The notes: generated by a model from the sequence alone, not told the origin. A stretch of DNA of 33,739 bases from an uncultured Chromatiaceae bacterium (GCA_946482325.1 CAMLRA010000027.1:1-33739); one strand, 5' to 3'. Shown: positions 16,613-24,543, numbered from the stretch's first letter. Numbers and translations are program-made.

Positions 16613-17558
16613 GCTCACCCCACAGAAATTGACGGACAACATTTGGTTCTGCCCGTAACTCGAATGCCCGCTGATGTCGGCTGTCGAACCATAATGGCTG
16701 ACAGGCCGAACGTTCTATCATCTGCAAAAACAAATCATCTTCCTGATTTTTCAGGAAAAACAACGCTGCTGCAAAATATTGATGATTCACGCCGAGTTGA
16801 ATCACATCCGGATCAACCCCAAAACGTTCACCGAGCCTGCAAGCGCTGACTAATTCTTCAGTGACCTGTACGCGCCGGGCGGCACTTTGCTGCGTCATCG
16901 CACAAAAACTATTTGGGTGCACCCGATAACGACCAAGGACTTGTGGGATCAGGTCAACTGTGCCCTGTAAAAAACCGGCATTCATAATATGCCAGGGATA
17001 ATCACAGATGATTTTACTGCCGTGTTCTAGGGCCTGTAGCAATGAATCGTGGCGGCGAAACATAATGCTGCTGGCCTGCAAAAAAGTGCCATAACGGATT
17101 AAATGACTGATACCGGCTTGTTGTGGAATATAACTGGCATTATAAAACTCTTTAGAATACCACTTGAGACGGGCCCCGGTCACAGTATCAAACATATCCG
17201 ATTCGTGATAACTGATAGCGCAGCCGGGATTTGCATCCAGATAATCGACCTGCGCCTGCAATTTACCGGGCAGTGCGACATCGTCCCCATCCAGATATGC
17301 AATATAATCGCCGCGAGCCGCCCGCAGCAGATTTGCCATACTGCCAATCAAACCGGTATTTTGTACATTATCCAGAATTTTTAACTGCGGATAAGCGGGC
17401 TCAAGGTAGCGGATCACATCACGGGTATTGTCTGGTGAGCAGTCATTACACACCAGCACTTCAAAATCAAAAGTCGTCTTCTGCGCCAAAATGCTGAGCA
17501 AACACTCATGGATGTAAGCGGAAAATTTATAGGCGGGGATAATGACACTGAGTTTCAT
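16602..17558 (-). CDS. Family 2 glycosyltransferase
   Basis: A 318-residue GT-A inverting glycosyltransferase. It has the GT2 N-terminus KLSVIIPAYKFSAYIHECLLS, EVLVCNDCSPDNT (33-45), and the metal-binding DGDD (90-93; DxD motif) after ARGDYIAYL. No membrane helices are visible. The ATG at 17558 has GGAG 6 nt upstream; an ATG five codons earlier has none. It lies 91 bp after the fliT-like stop without a recognisable promoter, so it is probably read from the flaG-fliD-fliS-fliT transcript. Because it overlaps glf by 11 nt, use of UDP-Galf as donor is a reasonable inference, but not shown. Confidence 0.82.
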   Translation of the reverse strand: MKLSVIIPAYKFSAYIHECLLSILAQKTTFDFEVLVCNDCSPDNTRDVIRYLEPAYPQLKILDNVQNTGLIGSMANLLRAARGDYIAYLDGDDVALPGKLQAQVDYLDANPGCAISYHESDMFDTVTGARLKWYSKEFYNASYIPQQAGISHLIRYGTFLQASSIMFRRHDSLLQALEHGSKIICDYPWHIMNAGFLQGTVDLIPQVLGRYRVHPNSFCAMTQQSAARRVQVTEELVSACRLGERFGVDPDVIQLGVNHQYFAAALFFLKNQEDDLFLQMIERSACQPLWFDSRHQRAFELRAEPNVVRQFLWGEHAV

Positions 17559-17649
17559 GCGTGACTCCGGCATTGAAATACGCTAAGCATGCCCTCAGCA
17601 CGCAACCAGCTACAGCATAAGCGGTCAGCAGAAATGCGACAACAAATAG

Positions 17650-17940
17650 TCAAAAATTACCATAGCTATCAATGGCTTTTCGGCCGTTTTGCAAATTAAT
17701 CAATGCACCGCCAATCCGTTGACGTTCTTCAGCAACTTGTTGTTGCCGAGCTTGCACCCATGCCAGTTCAGCTTCCAGTACTTCTTTATCCGAAGCAGTC
17801 GCCTTGGCACAAAACGCTTCTAACTCCTGCTGATATTGCGCCCAGGAATCAGCAAACTCGATGAGATCATAGTCTTCAATGGTCAACAGCATTTCAATCA
17901 CAGCTTTGCGCTGCGCGATGCTGGTTAGCTGACTGTTCAT
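17650..17940 (-). CDS. fliT: FliT-like flagellar export chaperone
   Basis: A 96-residue, mostly helical, charged protein directly after fliS, overlapping it by 4 nt (ATGA). Length and heptad-like pattern (IEMLLTIEDYDLIEFADSWAQ) suit a FliT/FlaI-type chaperone for the cap protein FliD. Sequence conservation in this family is poor, so the call rests mostly on size, helical character and position after fliD-fliS. The end of the gene (NGRKAIDSYGNF) resembles the C-terminus I associate with FliT homologues of polar flagellates. Confidence 0.7.
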   Translation of the reverse strand: MNSQLTSIAQRKAVIEMLLTIEDYDLIEFADSWAQYQQELEAFCAKATASDKEVLEAELAWVQARQQQVAEERQRIGGALINLQNGRKAIDSYGNF

Positions 17941-18377
17941 GCGGAAGCCAGATTTTGCCGGGAATCACGGTCAGCCAGCATCCGGAAGCCGAGTTCGCGT
18001 TCACTGACCGGGATTTGGTCCCAGGCTGATTTGATTTTTAACATGATTTCGATGACGTCATCGATTTTCTCAACACTGCTTTCGCGACTGGCCAGCATCA
18101 GGTGATTAACCATAAAATCATATAAAGACCAAAGATTCTGCGACACTTCGCCACCAGCCTCCATATCCAGCGAATGCTGTAATGCGGTGATAATACTCAT
18201 GGCTTTGGACATAGTCTGCGATTTGCCGACAAAATCTTTCCGCTCAATGCAGCCACGGGCTTTAGCCATATTTTCCAGAGAACCCTGCATCAACAGTTGA
18301 ATGACTCGATGCGGATCTGCCACCGCCAGGTCGTTTTTTACACCGACCGATTTATATGCGTTGATACCGTAACTCAT
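17937..18377 (-). CDS. fliS: Flagellin export chaperone FliS
   Basis: A 146-residue protein with the FliS start YGINAYKSVGVKNDLAVADPHRVIQLLMQGSLENMAKARGCIE, followed by helices with SLDMEAGGEVSQNLWSLYDFMVNHLMLA. FliS binds the C-terminal D0 helix of flagellin in the cytoplasm and prevents early polymerisation. AGGAG lies 6 nt before the ATG. It sits between fliD and the fliT-like gene in the usual gammaproteobacterial order and serves the five flagellins just upstream. Confidence 0.95.
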   Translation of the reverse strand: MSYGINAYKSVGVKNDLAVADPHRVIQLLMQGSLENMAKARGCIERKDFVGKSQTMSKAMSIITALQHSLDMEAGGEVSQNLWSLYDFMVNHLMLASRESSVEKIDDVIEIMLKIKSAWDQIPVSERELGFRMLADRDSRQNLASA

Positions 18378-18392
18378 CTGAAACTCCTGTGA

Positions 18393-19838
18393 TCATCGGA
18401 TGCTGGACAAAGACGCCAGCTGCGAACTTAACATTGACGATGTGCTTTGCAACTGACCTAACTGCGAGTCCAGCGCACCATAACGTTGTCGCAATGTGTT
18501 CTCGTAACTCTCTATATATCGGGTGTACGCTTCACGATCTTTAGTATTTTTTGTCAGACTATTTTTAAGTGATGTTTCTTTGTTCTCCAGTAAACCGCCT
18601 TTTTGCGTAAACTGGGTCACCAGATTCGTGATGGTTGCATTGAAGCCGTCGGCATTGCCAAACAACTTAGCAATGCCATCAAAGTTATCTTTTAGCGCCG
18701 CATCAAGCCGCTCCCGGCCTGATGAAGTGCCAATTTTGGTGGAAGAAATCTCTAACCGACCATTGTTGGTCATGGTGATACCCATCGCATAGAGATTATT
18801 CAGGCCAGGCTCCGCTGAGCCTACGGCTTTCCCCAATGCGCTGGTCACCATATTGAGCATGCTACGGACTGTCGGGTCACTGTTTAACGCACCACCTTCA
18901 CTGACAACTGTTTTGCCATCAGAACCCAACACTCGATTTTTAGTCAGGGATTCAACTTCTGTTACCAGTGCGTTGTAGCTATCAATAAAGACTTTCAGTT
19001 TATCTTCAGTGCCTTTTTTGTCCGTAGCTATGGTTAATGTCGCGTTATTACCATCAGGCGTCACATTCTGCACTGTAAACTCAGTATCCTGCAGCGCATT
19101 TGTAAAAGTATTGGTGTTACTGAATGTACTGATCCCATCGATGATAACTTCGGCACTGGCAGCTGCTTTGGTCACAGTTAATCCTGCTGTTCCGCCACTA
19201 TTGGGTACTGTGGAAATGGCATCCAGCGCAGCATTATTGTTAGTAATGCTTAAATCATTGGCAGCGCCGGTAATGCTTGAGGTCAGCACCAACTTGGTCC
19301 CTACTGTCCCCCCCGCATTAATAATGTTCGCACTGACGCCAAAATTATCTTTATTGCTGTTAATCGCCTGCCGCAGCTCATCGAGCGTCATATTGGCAGT
19401 GACATTGATTTTAAAACTTTTGCCACCGGCACCGAAAGTTAACTCCCCTGCCGTTGTACTGACGACGGCAGATGCCGACGTATAAGCAGCGTCAGCGCTT
19501 TCCACTCTACTGCCTGAAGCTAATGTTTTAACTTTCATGTCAAACACGCCTGGCGCTGCAGTGGTCTTTGCTGTCGCCTCCAGGTATGTTTTGGTATCTG
19601 TAGGTTGCTTGACAGTTGCAGTACGGGCGTTGAGGTTATCCAGACTCAACGCCTTGACTGCATCCTGAAATTTAGACATTGCAGATTTCAGTTTGCCGTA
19701 ACCAGACAAGGAGGAATCCAGGCTTTTTTTAGTGTCATCTAAACGGGCTTCTTTCGTCATCCGTTCAGCTTTCACCAATTGTGTGACCAAACTTTCCAGG
19801 TCTAAGCCAGAGGCCGACCCTAGGGCACGGATAGCCAT
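18393..19838 (-). CDS. fliD: Flagellar filament cap protein FliD (HAP2)
   Basis: A 481-residue FliD. The N-terminal coiled coil (LGSASGLDLESLVTQLVKAER) and C-terminal heptads (NKETSLKNSLTKN through YGALDSQLGQLQSTSSMLSSQL) form the cap's leg regions, and the middle is Thr/Ala/Asn rich as expected for the D2-D3 head. It is secreted through the flagellar channel and guides flagellin folding at the tip. AGGAG is 6 nt before the ATG. It lies 18 bp after flaG and 15 bp before fliS, in one operon. Confidence 0.95.
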   Translation of the reverse strand: MAIRALGSASGLDLESLVTQLVKAERMTKEARLDDTKKSLDSSLSGYGKLKSAMSKFQDAVKALSLDNLNARTATVKQPTDTKTYLEATAKTTAAPGVFDMKVKTLASGSRVESADAAYTSASAVVSTTAGELTFGAGGKSFKINVTANMTLDELRQAINSNKDNFGVSANIINAGGTVGTKLVLTSSITGAANDLSITNNNAALDAISTVPNSGGTAGLTVTKAAASAEVIIDGISTFSNTNTFTNALQDTEFTVQNVTPDGNNATLTIATDKKGTEDKLKVFIDSYNALVTEVESLTKNRVLGSDGKTVVSEGGALNSDPTVRSMLNMVTSALGKAVGSAEPGLNNLYAMGITMTNNGRLEISSTKIGTSSGRERLDAALKDNFDGIAKLFGNADGFNATITNLVTQFTQKGGLLENKETSLKNSLTKNTKDREAYTRYIESYENTLRQRYGALDSQLGQLQSTSSMLSSQLASLSSIR

Positions 19839-19856
19839 GATTTCTCCTCGCTGTGT

Positions 19857-20267
19857 TTACACCTTACTGTTGATCAGCAAACCTGTTGCTGACCCGAGAT
19901 CATCTTGCAACTTCTTGATTGCACTCGCCATTTTCAGCACTTCTTCGCCAGGGATCTGCCGGATCACATCTTTGGTTTCAAAGTCGATTACTTTGACCAC
20001 AGCTTTTCCGGAGTTCTCATCCACTGAAAAATTCAGTGTACGCATCTGTGCATTCACAAACTGGTTAATGCTTTCTACCGCATCCCCAAGCTCTGCCGCT
20101 GTCGGAGCTGGCTGAGCTTTAGTTTGCGCGGCATCCTCAGCAGGCAGCTTTGTTGCCTCCTGAGACTGTCGGGTTGCAGTCCTGACCTCTTGGTCGACCA
20201 CCGCAAGTCCTTGCGGTGGTTGTACATTCCGTTGGTTTCTACCAACGTTCAGTTCGACTGAGTTCAT
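19857..20267 (-). CDS. flaG: FlaG family flagellar protein
   Basis: A 136-residue FlaG. The first 60 residues are Gln/Pro/Ala rich and probably disordered. The conserved domain follows: LGDAVESINQFVNAQMRTLNFSVDENSGKAVVKVIDFETKDVIRQIPGEEVLKMA. FlaG proteins are linked to filament length control and lie before fliD in many polar flagellates. The ATG is fixed by the ribosome site GAGGTGA 6 nt upstream, but that site almost touches the -10 element of a sigma-28 promoter. A transcript from there would be nearly leaderless. Confidence 0.93.
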   Translation of the reverse strand: MNSVELNVGRNQRNVQPPQGLAVVDQEVRTATRQSQEATKLPAEDAAQTKAQPAPTAAELGDAVESINQFVNAQMRTLNFSVDENSGKAVVKVIDFETKDVIRQIPGEEVLKMASAIKKLQDDLGSATGLLINSKV

Positions 20268-20280
20268 GATCTGTCACCTC

Positions 20281-20307
20281 TTATCGGCCGGCGCGGCGTT
20301 AACTTAA
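20281..20307 (-). promoter_or_regulatory. Sigma-28 (FliA) promoter of flaG-fliD-fliS-fliT
   Basis: TTAAGTTA-N11-GCCGATAA on the minus strand: a perfect -10 element, 6 of 8 matches at -35, and an 11-nt spacer. It sits in the 73-bp gap after flagellin 5. A weak bulged hairpin (GTTGTCCG/CGGAAAC) between the flagellin stop and this promoter may be a leaky terminator. The -10 ends only 13 nt before the flaG ATG. Confidence 0.82.
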
Positions 20308-20340
20308 ATATAGTTTCCGCCTAGCCGGACAACGTCAGAA

Positions 20341-21165
20341 TTAACCCAGTAAAGATAATGCAGATTGCGGACGAGTGTTAGCTTGCGCCAGCACCGTTGT
20401 ACTCGCTTGCTGCAAAATCTGTGCCCGTGTTAATTCCGCAGTTTCTTTCGCGAAGTCAGTATCACGGATCCGGCTGCGTGCGGCGGATACGTTTTCAACA
20501 ACGTTACTTAAGTTGCGGATAGTTGACTGGAAGCGGTTTTGTAAGGCACCGAGGTCGGCACGTTTGCTGTCGATAGTCTTAATTGCACTGTCAATGGTAG
20601 CTAATGCTGTTGAAGCGCCGCCGACAGTAGCGATTGTTAAACTGGCTAAGCTCAAGCCGGAAGCCCCGAAACCACCGGCGCGAGACAGGTTCACACTGAT
20701 AGTCTGGCCAGCGTTTGCACCTACCAGGAACTTGGCAGAATAACTGCCTTTCAGAATATCCACACCACCAAACTGAGTGTTTTGTGCGATACGGCTGATC
20801 TCTGTTTTCAGCGCAGACACTTCTTTTTGCAGTGCTGTGCGGTCGGCAGAGTTGTTGATACCGTTTTGAGATTGAACGGCCAGTGTACGGATACGCTGCA
20901 GCGAGTTGGTGATCTCATCCAACGCACCTTCAGCAACCTGAGAGGCAGAGATACCGTCGTTCGCGTTACTGATTGCCTGATTCAGACCGTTCACCTGAGA
21001 GGTTAAACGGTTACTGATTTGCAAGCCGGCTGCATCGTCTGCTGCGCTGTTGATACGGAAACCTGAAGACAGACGTTTATAGGCTGTATCCAGAGCTGTA
21101 CCTGAAGTTAATAATTGGCGCTGCGCGTTCAGCGCCGAGACGTTGGTGTTTACTGCTAAAGCCAT
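20341..21165 (-). CDS. fliC: Flagellin 5 (short, D0-D1 type)
   Basis: A 274-residue flagellin, last of the five in transcription order. The conserved N-terminal D0-D1 (ALAVNTNVSALNAQRQLL, then RLSSGFRINSAADDAAGLQI) and C-terminal D1-D0 (FAKETAELTRAQILQQASTT to SALSLLG) are joined by only a short central part. The outer D2-D3 domains of enterobacterial flagellins are therefore missing. The filament core should still assemble. AAGGAG lies 7 nt before the ATG, and a strong sigma-28 promoter with a leader of about 100 nt precedes it. It differs from flagellins 1-3 in its start (ALAVN) and in the Ala-rich central region, so it may mark a distinct filament segment. Ser/Thr residues in D1 are candidate glycosylation sites. 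Confidence 0.97.
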   Translation of the reverse strand: MALAVNTNVSALNAQRQLLTSGTALDTAYKRLSSGFRINSAADDAAGLQISNRLTSQVNGLNQAISNANDGISASQVAEGALDEITNSLQRIRTLAVQSQNGINNSADRTALQKEVSALKTEISRIAQNTQFGGVDILKGSYSAKFLVGANAGQTISVNLSRAGGFGASGLSLASLTIATVGGASTALATIDSAIKTIDSKRADLGALQNRFQSTIRNLSNVVENVSAARSRIRDTDFAKETAELTRAQILQQASTTVLAQANTRPQSALSLLG

Positions 21166-21268
21166 AAGTCACTCCTTAAAAGTTGGGTCAGGTCTGCAAA
21201 CCGTCAGCAACTTCTTGATTAAGCGGATCCCCGCAATTTTCGCCAAACTGCAATTTGGCTTAACTGGG

Positions 21269-21295
21269 GTATCGGCAACAACTTTCAGGACTTTA
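21269..21295 (-). promoter_or_regulatory. Sigma-28 (FliA) promoter of flagellin 5
   Basis: TAAAGTCC-N11-GCCGATAC on the minus strand, 13 of 16 matches to the FliA consensus with the exact spacing. The -10 is 103 bp before the flagellin start, so the mRNA has a long leader that could host translational control. Confidence 0.85.
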
Positions 21296-21579
21296 GGAAA
21301 AAAAGGCAATTTTTTTCCTTTTTTATCGAATAAACAATATTCACTTATATATCAACAACTTAAATTATGCATATTTTTGCCTTTGCTGCAAAATAAACAC
21401 AAAAACGGCAGTTATTGGCCATTCTCCGAGTTTAACGATCAGTTGATTTGCAAAAGTTTGCCACCAGGCTGTCAGCTCAGACCGGGCCGGGTGATGTGGG
21501 ACAGGGCGAAAGATTCGATTGAGTGTTAGACCTGCGCTGGTCGCAAGTCGGAACAATTGGCATGGCGCAAAAATAAGAG
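21296..21579 (-). other. Intergenic stretch between flagellins 4 and 5
   Basis: Between the flagellin 5 promoter and the flagellin 4 terminator lie about 280 bp with no gene I can support. The part next to the promoter is AT-rich with A and T runs (21298-21370), which could act as an UP-like element or a bent upstream region. No second consensus promoter or operator was recognised. Confidence 0.4.
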
Positions 21580-21608
21580 CGCCCCTGTCCGGTACCCGGA
21601 CAGGGGCG
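21569..21608 (-). terminator. Strong intrinsic terminator after flagellin 4
   Basis: A perfect 13-bp GC-rich stem (CGCCCCTGTCCGG / CCGGACAGGGGCG) with a 3-nt loop at 21580-21608, followed on the minus strand by CTCTTATTTTT. It lies 39 bp after the flagellin 4 stop and should separate it from flagellin 5. Confidence 0.9.
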
Positions 21609-21647
21609 TTCGTCCCTGAAGCATCCTGTTTCCTGCTAGCTGCCGGA

Positions 21648-22472
21648 TTAACCCAGCAGCGATAACGCAGATTGTGGACGCTGATTTGCCTGTGACAGGA
21701 TAGTAGTACTGGCCTGTTGCAGGATCTGCGAGCGGGTCAGTTCAGCTGTTTCTTTAGCGAAATCAGTATCCCGGATCCGGCTACGTGCAGATGACACGTT
21801 CTCAACGATATTACTCAGGTTTCGAATCGTTGACTGGAAGCGGTTTTGTAACGCACCTAAATCCGCCCGCTTGCTGTCGATTGTTTTAATTGCACTGTCA
21901 ATGCTGGCTAATGCCGCAGAGGCGGTGGCAACTGTCGCAATTGACAGACTCCCGATACTTAACCCTGACGCACCAAAACCACCTGTTCTTGACAGATTGA
22001 CACTGATGTTCTGATTTGCGTTGGCGCCAACCAGGAACTTTGACGAATAGTTTCCGTTTAACAGTGCCACACCACCAAACTGGGTTGTGGTTGCGATCCG
22101 GCTGATTTCCGTTTTCAGCGCGGAGACTTCTTTTTGCAGTGCAGTCCGGTCCGCTGAATTGTTGATCCCGTTTTGGGATTGCACCGCCAGCGTGCGGATC
22201 CGTTGCAATGCGTTGGTAATTTCATCCATCGCACCTTCAGCCGTCTGAGCCAGAGAAATACCATCATTGGCGTTTCTGATAGCTTGATCCAAACCCTGGA
22301 TCTGACTGGTTAAGCGGTTGCTGATTTGCAAACCCGCGGCATCATCAGCTGCACTGTTAATGCGAAAACCTGACGATAAACGTTTAAACGAACTGTCCAG
22401 TGAATTGCCTGAGTTAATCAGCTGACGCTGAGCATTTAACGCTGAAACGTTAGTGTTTACATATAATGACAT
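21648..22472 (-). CDS. fliC: Flagellin 4 (short, D0-D1 type)
   Basis: A 274-residue flagellin with intact D0-D1 ends (SLYVNTNVSALNAQRQLI; ETAELTRSQILQQASTTILS; SALSLLG) and no D2-D3 domain. Its start (MSLYVN) differs from the MAL start of the others. GGAGG lies 8 nt before the ATG. Unlike the other four flagellin genes, its 186-bp upstream gap has no sigma-28 motif I can find, so it may depend on read-through from flagellin 3 or on another sigma factor. A strong terminator follows it. It groups by eye with flagellin 5 in length and in the GGFGASGL central motif, where flagellins 1-3 have GGGYGTSGL. Confidence 0.97.
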   Translation of the reverse strand: MSLYVNTNVSALNAQRQLINSGNSLDSSFKRLSSGFRINSAADDAAGLQISNRLTSQIQGLDQAIRNANDGISLAQTAEGAMDEITNALQRIRTLAVQSQNGINNSADRTALQKEVSALKTEISRIATTTQFGGVALLNGNYSSKFLVGANANQNISVNLSRTGGFGASGLSIGSLSIATVATASAALASIDSAIKTIDSKRADLGALQNRFQSTIRNLSNIVENVSSARSRIRDTDFAKETAELTRSQILQQASTTILSQANQRPQSALSLLG

Positions 22473-22579
22473 AGCGTCATCCTCCGGTTGTGTAATACGT
22501 AGCCATAAAAGCCGTCCTCTTTTCTTCGACAGGTGCCGCCGTCATCTGGTCAGGCTGCAGTGTCATAAGTCATTGTCAT

Positions 22580-22643
22580 GGTCTGGTCGATAAATGCTGG
22601 AAGACTCCAGACCGCTTGATATTCAGAGGGGCGCTACCGCCCC
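22580..22643 (-). promoter_or_regulatory. Two inverted repeats between flagellins 3 and 4
   Basis: Just after flagellin 3 is a GC-rich hairpin (22628-22643, GGGGCG/CGCCCC, 4-nt loop) without a U-tract, so it is a poor intrinsic terminator. Beyond it is a perfect 7-bp inverted repeat, GGTCTGG/CCAGACC, with a 20-nt loop (22580-22613). Either could be an RNA processing or regulatory element in a transcript joining flagellins 3 and 4. No protein site is recognised. Confidence 0.4.
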
Positions 22644-22658
22644 CGGTTCAGTTCAGCC

Positions 22659-23489
22659 TTAACCCTGCAGCAGCGATAATGCTGACTGTGGTCTTTGGTT
22701 GGCCTGCGACAAAATCGTGGTACTGGCCTGCTGCAGAATTTGTGAGCGGGTCAGTTCAGCAGTTTCTTTTGCAAAATCGGTATCTTTGATCCGACTGCGT
22801 GCAGACGAGACGTTCTCCACAATGTTGGATAAGTTGCGGATGGTGGCCTGGAATCGGTTCTGAATAGCACCGAGGTCCGCCCGTTTGGAGTCGATAACCG
22901 TGATAGCACTATCAATCGACGTCAACGCAGCTGAAGCCCCAGCCAGTGTCGCAATCGACAAGTTCGCCAGGTTCAGACCAGAAGTCCCATAACCGCCACC
23001 GGGACGGGAAATGTTGACGCTGATGTTTTGACCAGCATTGGCGCCCACCAGGAATGTGGAAGAATATTTGCCGTCCAGCAGTTTCACGCCGCCGAACTGA
23101 GTCGTGGTCGCGATCCGGCTGATTTCAGTCTTTAACGCAGAAACTTCTTTTTGTAGGGCAAGGCGGTCACCAGAACTGTTAATACCGTTTTGCGATTGCA
23201 CCGAAAGCACACGAATACGTTGCAGCGCGGTGGTAATTTCATCCATCGCACCTTCGGCAACCTGCGATAGTGAAATCCCGTCATTCGCGTTGCGGATCGC
23301 CTGATCCAGGCCTTGGATTTGACTGGTTAACCGGTTACTGATTTGCAAACCCGCCGCGTCATCAGCTGCACTGTTGATTCGGAAACCAGAGGATAAACGC
23401 TGAAAAGAAACATCAAGGTTCTTACCAGAGTTAATAAGTTGACGTTGGGCGTTTAGCGCCGATACGTTAGTGTTGACAAATAATGCCAT
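22659..23489 (-). CDS. fliC: Flagellin 3 (short, D0-D1 type)
   Basis: A 276-residue flagellin with the D0-D1 ends only (ALFVNTNVSALNAQRQLI; ETAELTRSQILQQASTT; SALSLLQG) and a GGGYGTSGL centre. The ATG at 23489 gives the family start MALFVN and has AGGAG 8 nt upstream; an in-frame ATG nine codons earlier lacks support. It is close to flagellins 1 and 2 but has clear coding differences (KNLDVSFQ, RLKDTDFA-type region reads RIKDTDFA), so it is outside their identity tract. It has its own sigma-28 promoter. Confidence 0.97.
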   Translation of the reverse strand: MALFVNTNVSALNAQRQLINSGKNLDVSFQRLSSGFRINSAADDAAGLQISNRLTSQIQGLDQAIRNANDGISLSQVAEGAMDEITTALQRIRVLSVQSQNGINSSGDRLALQKEVSALKTEISRIATTTQFGGVKLLDGKYSSTFLVGANAGQNISVNISRPGGGYGTSGLNLANLSIATLAGASAALTSIDSAITVIDSKRADLGAIQNRFQATIRNLSNIVENVSSARSRIKDTDFAKETAELTRSQILQQASTTILSQANQRPQSALSLLQG

Positions 23490-23558
23490 GGTTCTTTCTC
23501 CTGAACTTATTTTCAATGACGCGAGACATCTTTATATTATTTAACTCGCTCATTTTAT

Positions 23559-23585
23559 TTATCGGAAAAAGAACAACATTCTTTA
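23559..23585 (-). promoter_or_regulatory. Sigma-28 (FliA) promoter of flagellin 3
   Basis: TAAAGAAT-N11-TCCGATAA on the minus strand, 13 of 16 consensus matches with the 11-nt spacer, 70 bp before the start codon. Confidence 0.82.
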
Positions 23586-23619
23586 GTTGTTTTTTATTAT
23601 TTTTTATATAAATTGAAAT

Positions 23620-23655
23620 GAAAAAATAAAAAAGGCCACACAATAATGTATGGCC
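23620..23655 (-). terminator. Intrinsic terminator after flagellin 2
   Basis: On the minus strand a 9-bp stem starting GGCCATACA (one G-U pair, 4-nt loop, 23634-23655) is followed by TTTTTTATTTTTT. It lies 57 bp after the flagellin 2 stop and just before the flagellin 3 promoter. Confidence 0.88.
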
Positions 23656-23712
23656 AATGAGCAAAAAGCTCAGGAGTTGTATCAAATCTTCAAAGTATTC
23701 TATTTGTTTTTA

Positions 23713-24543
23713 TTAGCCTTGCAGTAAAGATAATGCTGATTGAGGCCGCTGATTCGACTGTGCCAGAATAGTTGTGCTGGCTTGCTGTAAAATCTGGGCA
23801 CGGGTTAATTCTGCTGTCTCTTTGGCGAAATCGGTGTCACGGATCCGGCTGCGTGCTGATGATACGTTTTCGACGATATTCGATAAGTTCCGGATCGTTG
23901 ACTGGAAGCGGTTCTGAATCGCACCCAGGTCTGCCCGTTTGGCATCAATTGCGTTGATGGCGCTGTCTATCGCTGTTAACGCGGTGGAAGCACCTGCCAG
24001 AGTTGCAATCGAAATATTCGACAGATTCAGCCCTGACGTGCCGTAGCCGCCACCAACCCGCGAGATATTGACGCTGATGCTTTGACCGGCATTTGCCCCC
24101 ACCAGGAAGGTTGAAGAATACTTGCCGTCCAGAATTTTCACGCCACCAAACTGCGTGGTATTCGCGATCCGGCTGATCTCTGCTTTCAGCGCTGAAACTT
24201 CTTTTTGCAGCGCCAGCCGGTCAGACGAACTGTTGATACCGTTTTGTGATTGTACCGACAGCACACGAATGCGTTGTAATGCCGTGGTAATTTCATCCAT
24301 CGCGCCTTCAGCGACCTGCGCCAATGAAATACCATCGTTTGCGTTACGGATTGCCTGGTCCAGACCCTGGATTTGGCTGGTCAGACGGTTACTGATTTGC
24401 AGACCTGCTGCGTCATCAGCTGCACTGTTGATCCGTAAACCAGAAGATAAACGCTGGAAAGCGGTGTCTAATGATTTACCTGAGTTAATCAGCTGACGCT
24501 GGGCGTTCAGTGATGAAACGTTAGTGTTTACAAATAAGGCCAT
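23713..24543 (-). CDS. fliC: Flagellin 2 (near-identical to flagellin 1)
   Basis: A 276-residue flagellin differing from flagellin 1 by one residue (Ala249 here, Ser249 there). It has the D0-D1 ends (ALFVNTNVSSLNAQRQLI; ETAELTRAQILQQASTT; SALSLLQG) and no outer domain. The DNA is identical to flagellin 1 from 16 bp before the start codon through residue 241, then diverges at 14 of the last 106 positions. Its promoter and terminator regions are unlike those of flagellin 1. GGAG lies 10 nt before the ATG. Confidence 0.97.
   Translation of the reverse strand: MALFVNTNVSSLNAQRQLINSGKSLDTAFQRLSSGLRINSAADDAAGLQISNRLTSQIQGLDQAIRNANDGISLAQVAEGAMDEITTALQRIRVLSVQSQNGINSSSDRLALQKEVSALKAEISRIANTTQFGGVKILDGKYSSTFLVGANAGQSISVNISRVGGGYGTSGLNLSNISIATLAGASTALTAIDSAINAIDAKRADLGAIQNRFQSTIRNLSNIVENVSSARSRIRDTDFAKETAELTRAQILQQASTTILAQSNQRPQSALSLLQG

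Noticed and set aside
18523..19485. Plus-strand open frames opposite fliD
   Set aside because: Hydrophobic low-complexity translations that arise from the reverse of Thr/Ala/Asn-rich fliD codons; no start signals or family features.
21365..21556. A 63-codon minus-strand frame between flagellins 4 and 5
   Set aside because: No ribosome site, no recognisable domain, and it lies between a terminator and a promoter.
22473..22565. A 29-codon open frame ending at the flagellin 4 ribosome site (a possible leader peptide)
   Set aside because: Its first ATG has no good ribosome site and the peptide shows no pattern such as stalling motifs; frames this short occur by chance.
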